Shown here: positions 31,945 through 32,067 of the stretch, in pieces
How positions within the stretch are numbered: the stretch's first letter is position 1
Layout of the letters: each line of letters begins with the position of its first letter
IMG/VR virus record: IMGVR_UViG_3300020214_002617
Span: 1-32,067 of that record
Length of the DNA stretch: 32,067 bases
Reading direction: 5' to 3' (one strand)
Origin: a virus
Notes under the pieces: generated by a model
Database searches by the model: none
The model's input: the letters and a program-made list of their open reading frames with translations, nothing else
Told to the model about the DNA's origin: nothing
Program-made: the position numbers and the translations under genes

Positions 31945-32067
31945 TTACTCGAAGAGTTCGGGACATGATCCTTGAAGAAGCTTTTTACGAGAGTTGCTAA
32001 CATTCTGAACTACTTGCTTTAAAAAGCTAGGATCCGTAGAGATTCTATCTAGAAGATATTTACGCCA
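31945..32067 (-). CDS. C-terminal end of an unidentified protein (5' part outside window)
   Basis: An open minus-strand frame enters from the right edge and ends with TAA at 31945-31947. It gives 40 residues ending SRKKLLQGSCPELFE, with WRKYLLDRISTDPSFLKQVV upstream. It is in line with the leftward gene series and 24 bases before 30571-31920, so it is probably the next gene of the same transcript. Too little is visible for a family call. Confidence 0.6.
   Translation of the reverse strand, partial: WRKYLLDRISTDPSFLKQVVQNVSNSRKKLLQGSCPELFE

Noticed and set aside
1-32067. Alternative genetic code (stop-codon reassignment)
   Set aside because: All genes read through as full-length frames with standard stops, with overlapping start and stop junctions that make sense only in the standard code.
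1-32067. tRNA or other structured RNA genes
   Set aside because: No cloverleaf-like sequence or other RNA gene was noticed by eye. The intergenic gaps, at most about 105 bases, are mostly filled by leaders and ribosome sites.

Overview
The window looks like part of the virion-structure region of a large tailed bacteriophage (Caudoviricetes), possibly a jumbo or 'huge' phage known mainly from metagenomes. The evidence is four phage tail-collar proteins, two fibre proteins of more than 1,000 residues built from phage fibre modules, tightly packed genes that are almost all on the minus strand, Shine-Dalgarno sites of the AGGAG type, the standard genetic code and a visibly AT-rich sequence. No host gene, integrase, tRNA or CRISPR array was seen, and the host cannot be named from the sequence. 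No gene-free stretch exceeds about 105 bases.

Right part (about 16.1-32.1 kb): fourteen leftward genes, the first entering from beyond the right edge, joined by ATGA, GTGA or TAATG overlaps or short gaps. They form one translationally coupled block. I recognise almost none of them by family. They show recurring pieces instead: a repeated CPxHPG...QC zinc-type motif, a cysteine-rich C-terminus, a helical repeat shared by three adjacent genes, short 'LxxxGxxxxA' helical hairpins in two adjacent genes, and a short K-hydrophobic-A motif that recurs in most of them. They are probably head, neck, tail or internal virion proteins.

Middle part (about 7.2-16.1 kb): the adsorption apparatus. It holds a giant fibre protein (12930-16064), small beta-rich fibre or decoration proteins, and four tail-collar proteins rich in HxH motifs. 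One gene inside this array runs the other way: a BCS1-like AAA+ ATPase (9159-10187, plus strand). Two genes next to it (7156-7914 and 8707-9054) share both an N-terminal peptide and a 5' leader block at identical spacing.

Left part (1-7.1 kb): two small unknown proteins, a two-helix membrane protein that could be a holin, a second giant fibre protein (2713-5919), and, running off the left edge, a protein made of at least 16 DUF5122/delta-60-type beta-propeller repeats. This last gene is the largest repeat structure in the window.

The genes appear to work together as a modular fibre set: common N-terminal docking peptides, exchangeable beta-structured shafts and tips, and several alternative receptor-binding collars. 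A lone ATPase in their midst may act in assembly or in the host. These functional links are inference from context.
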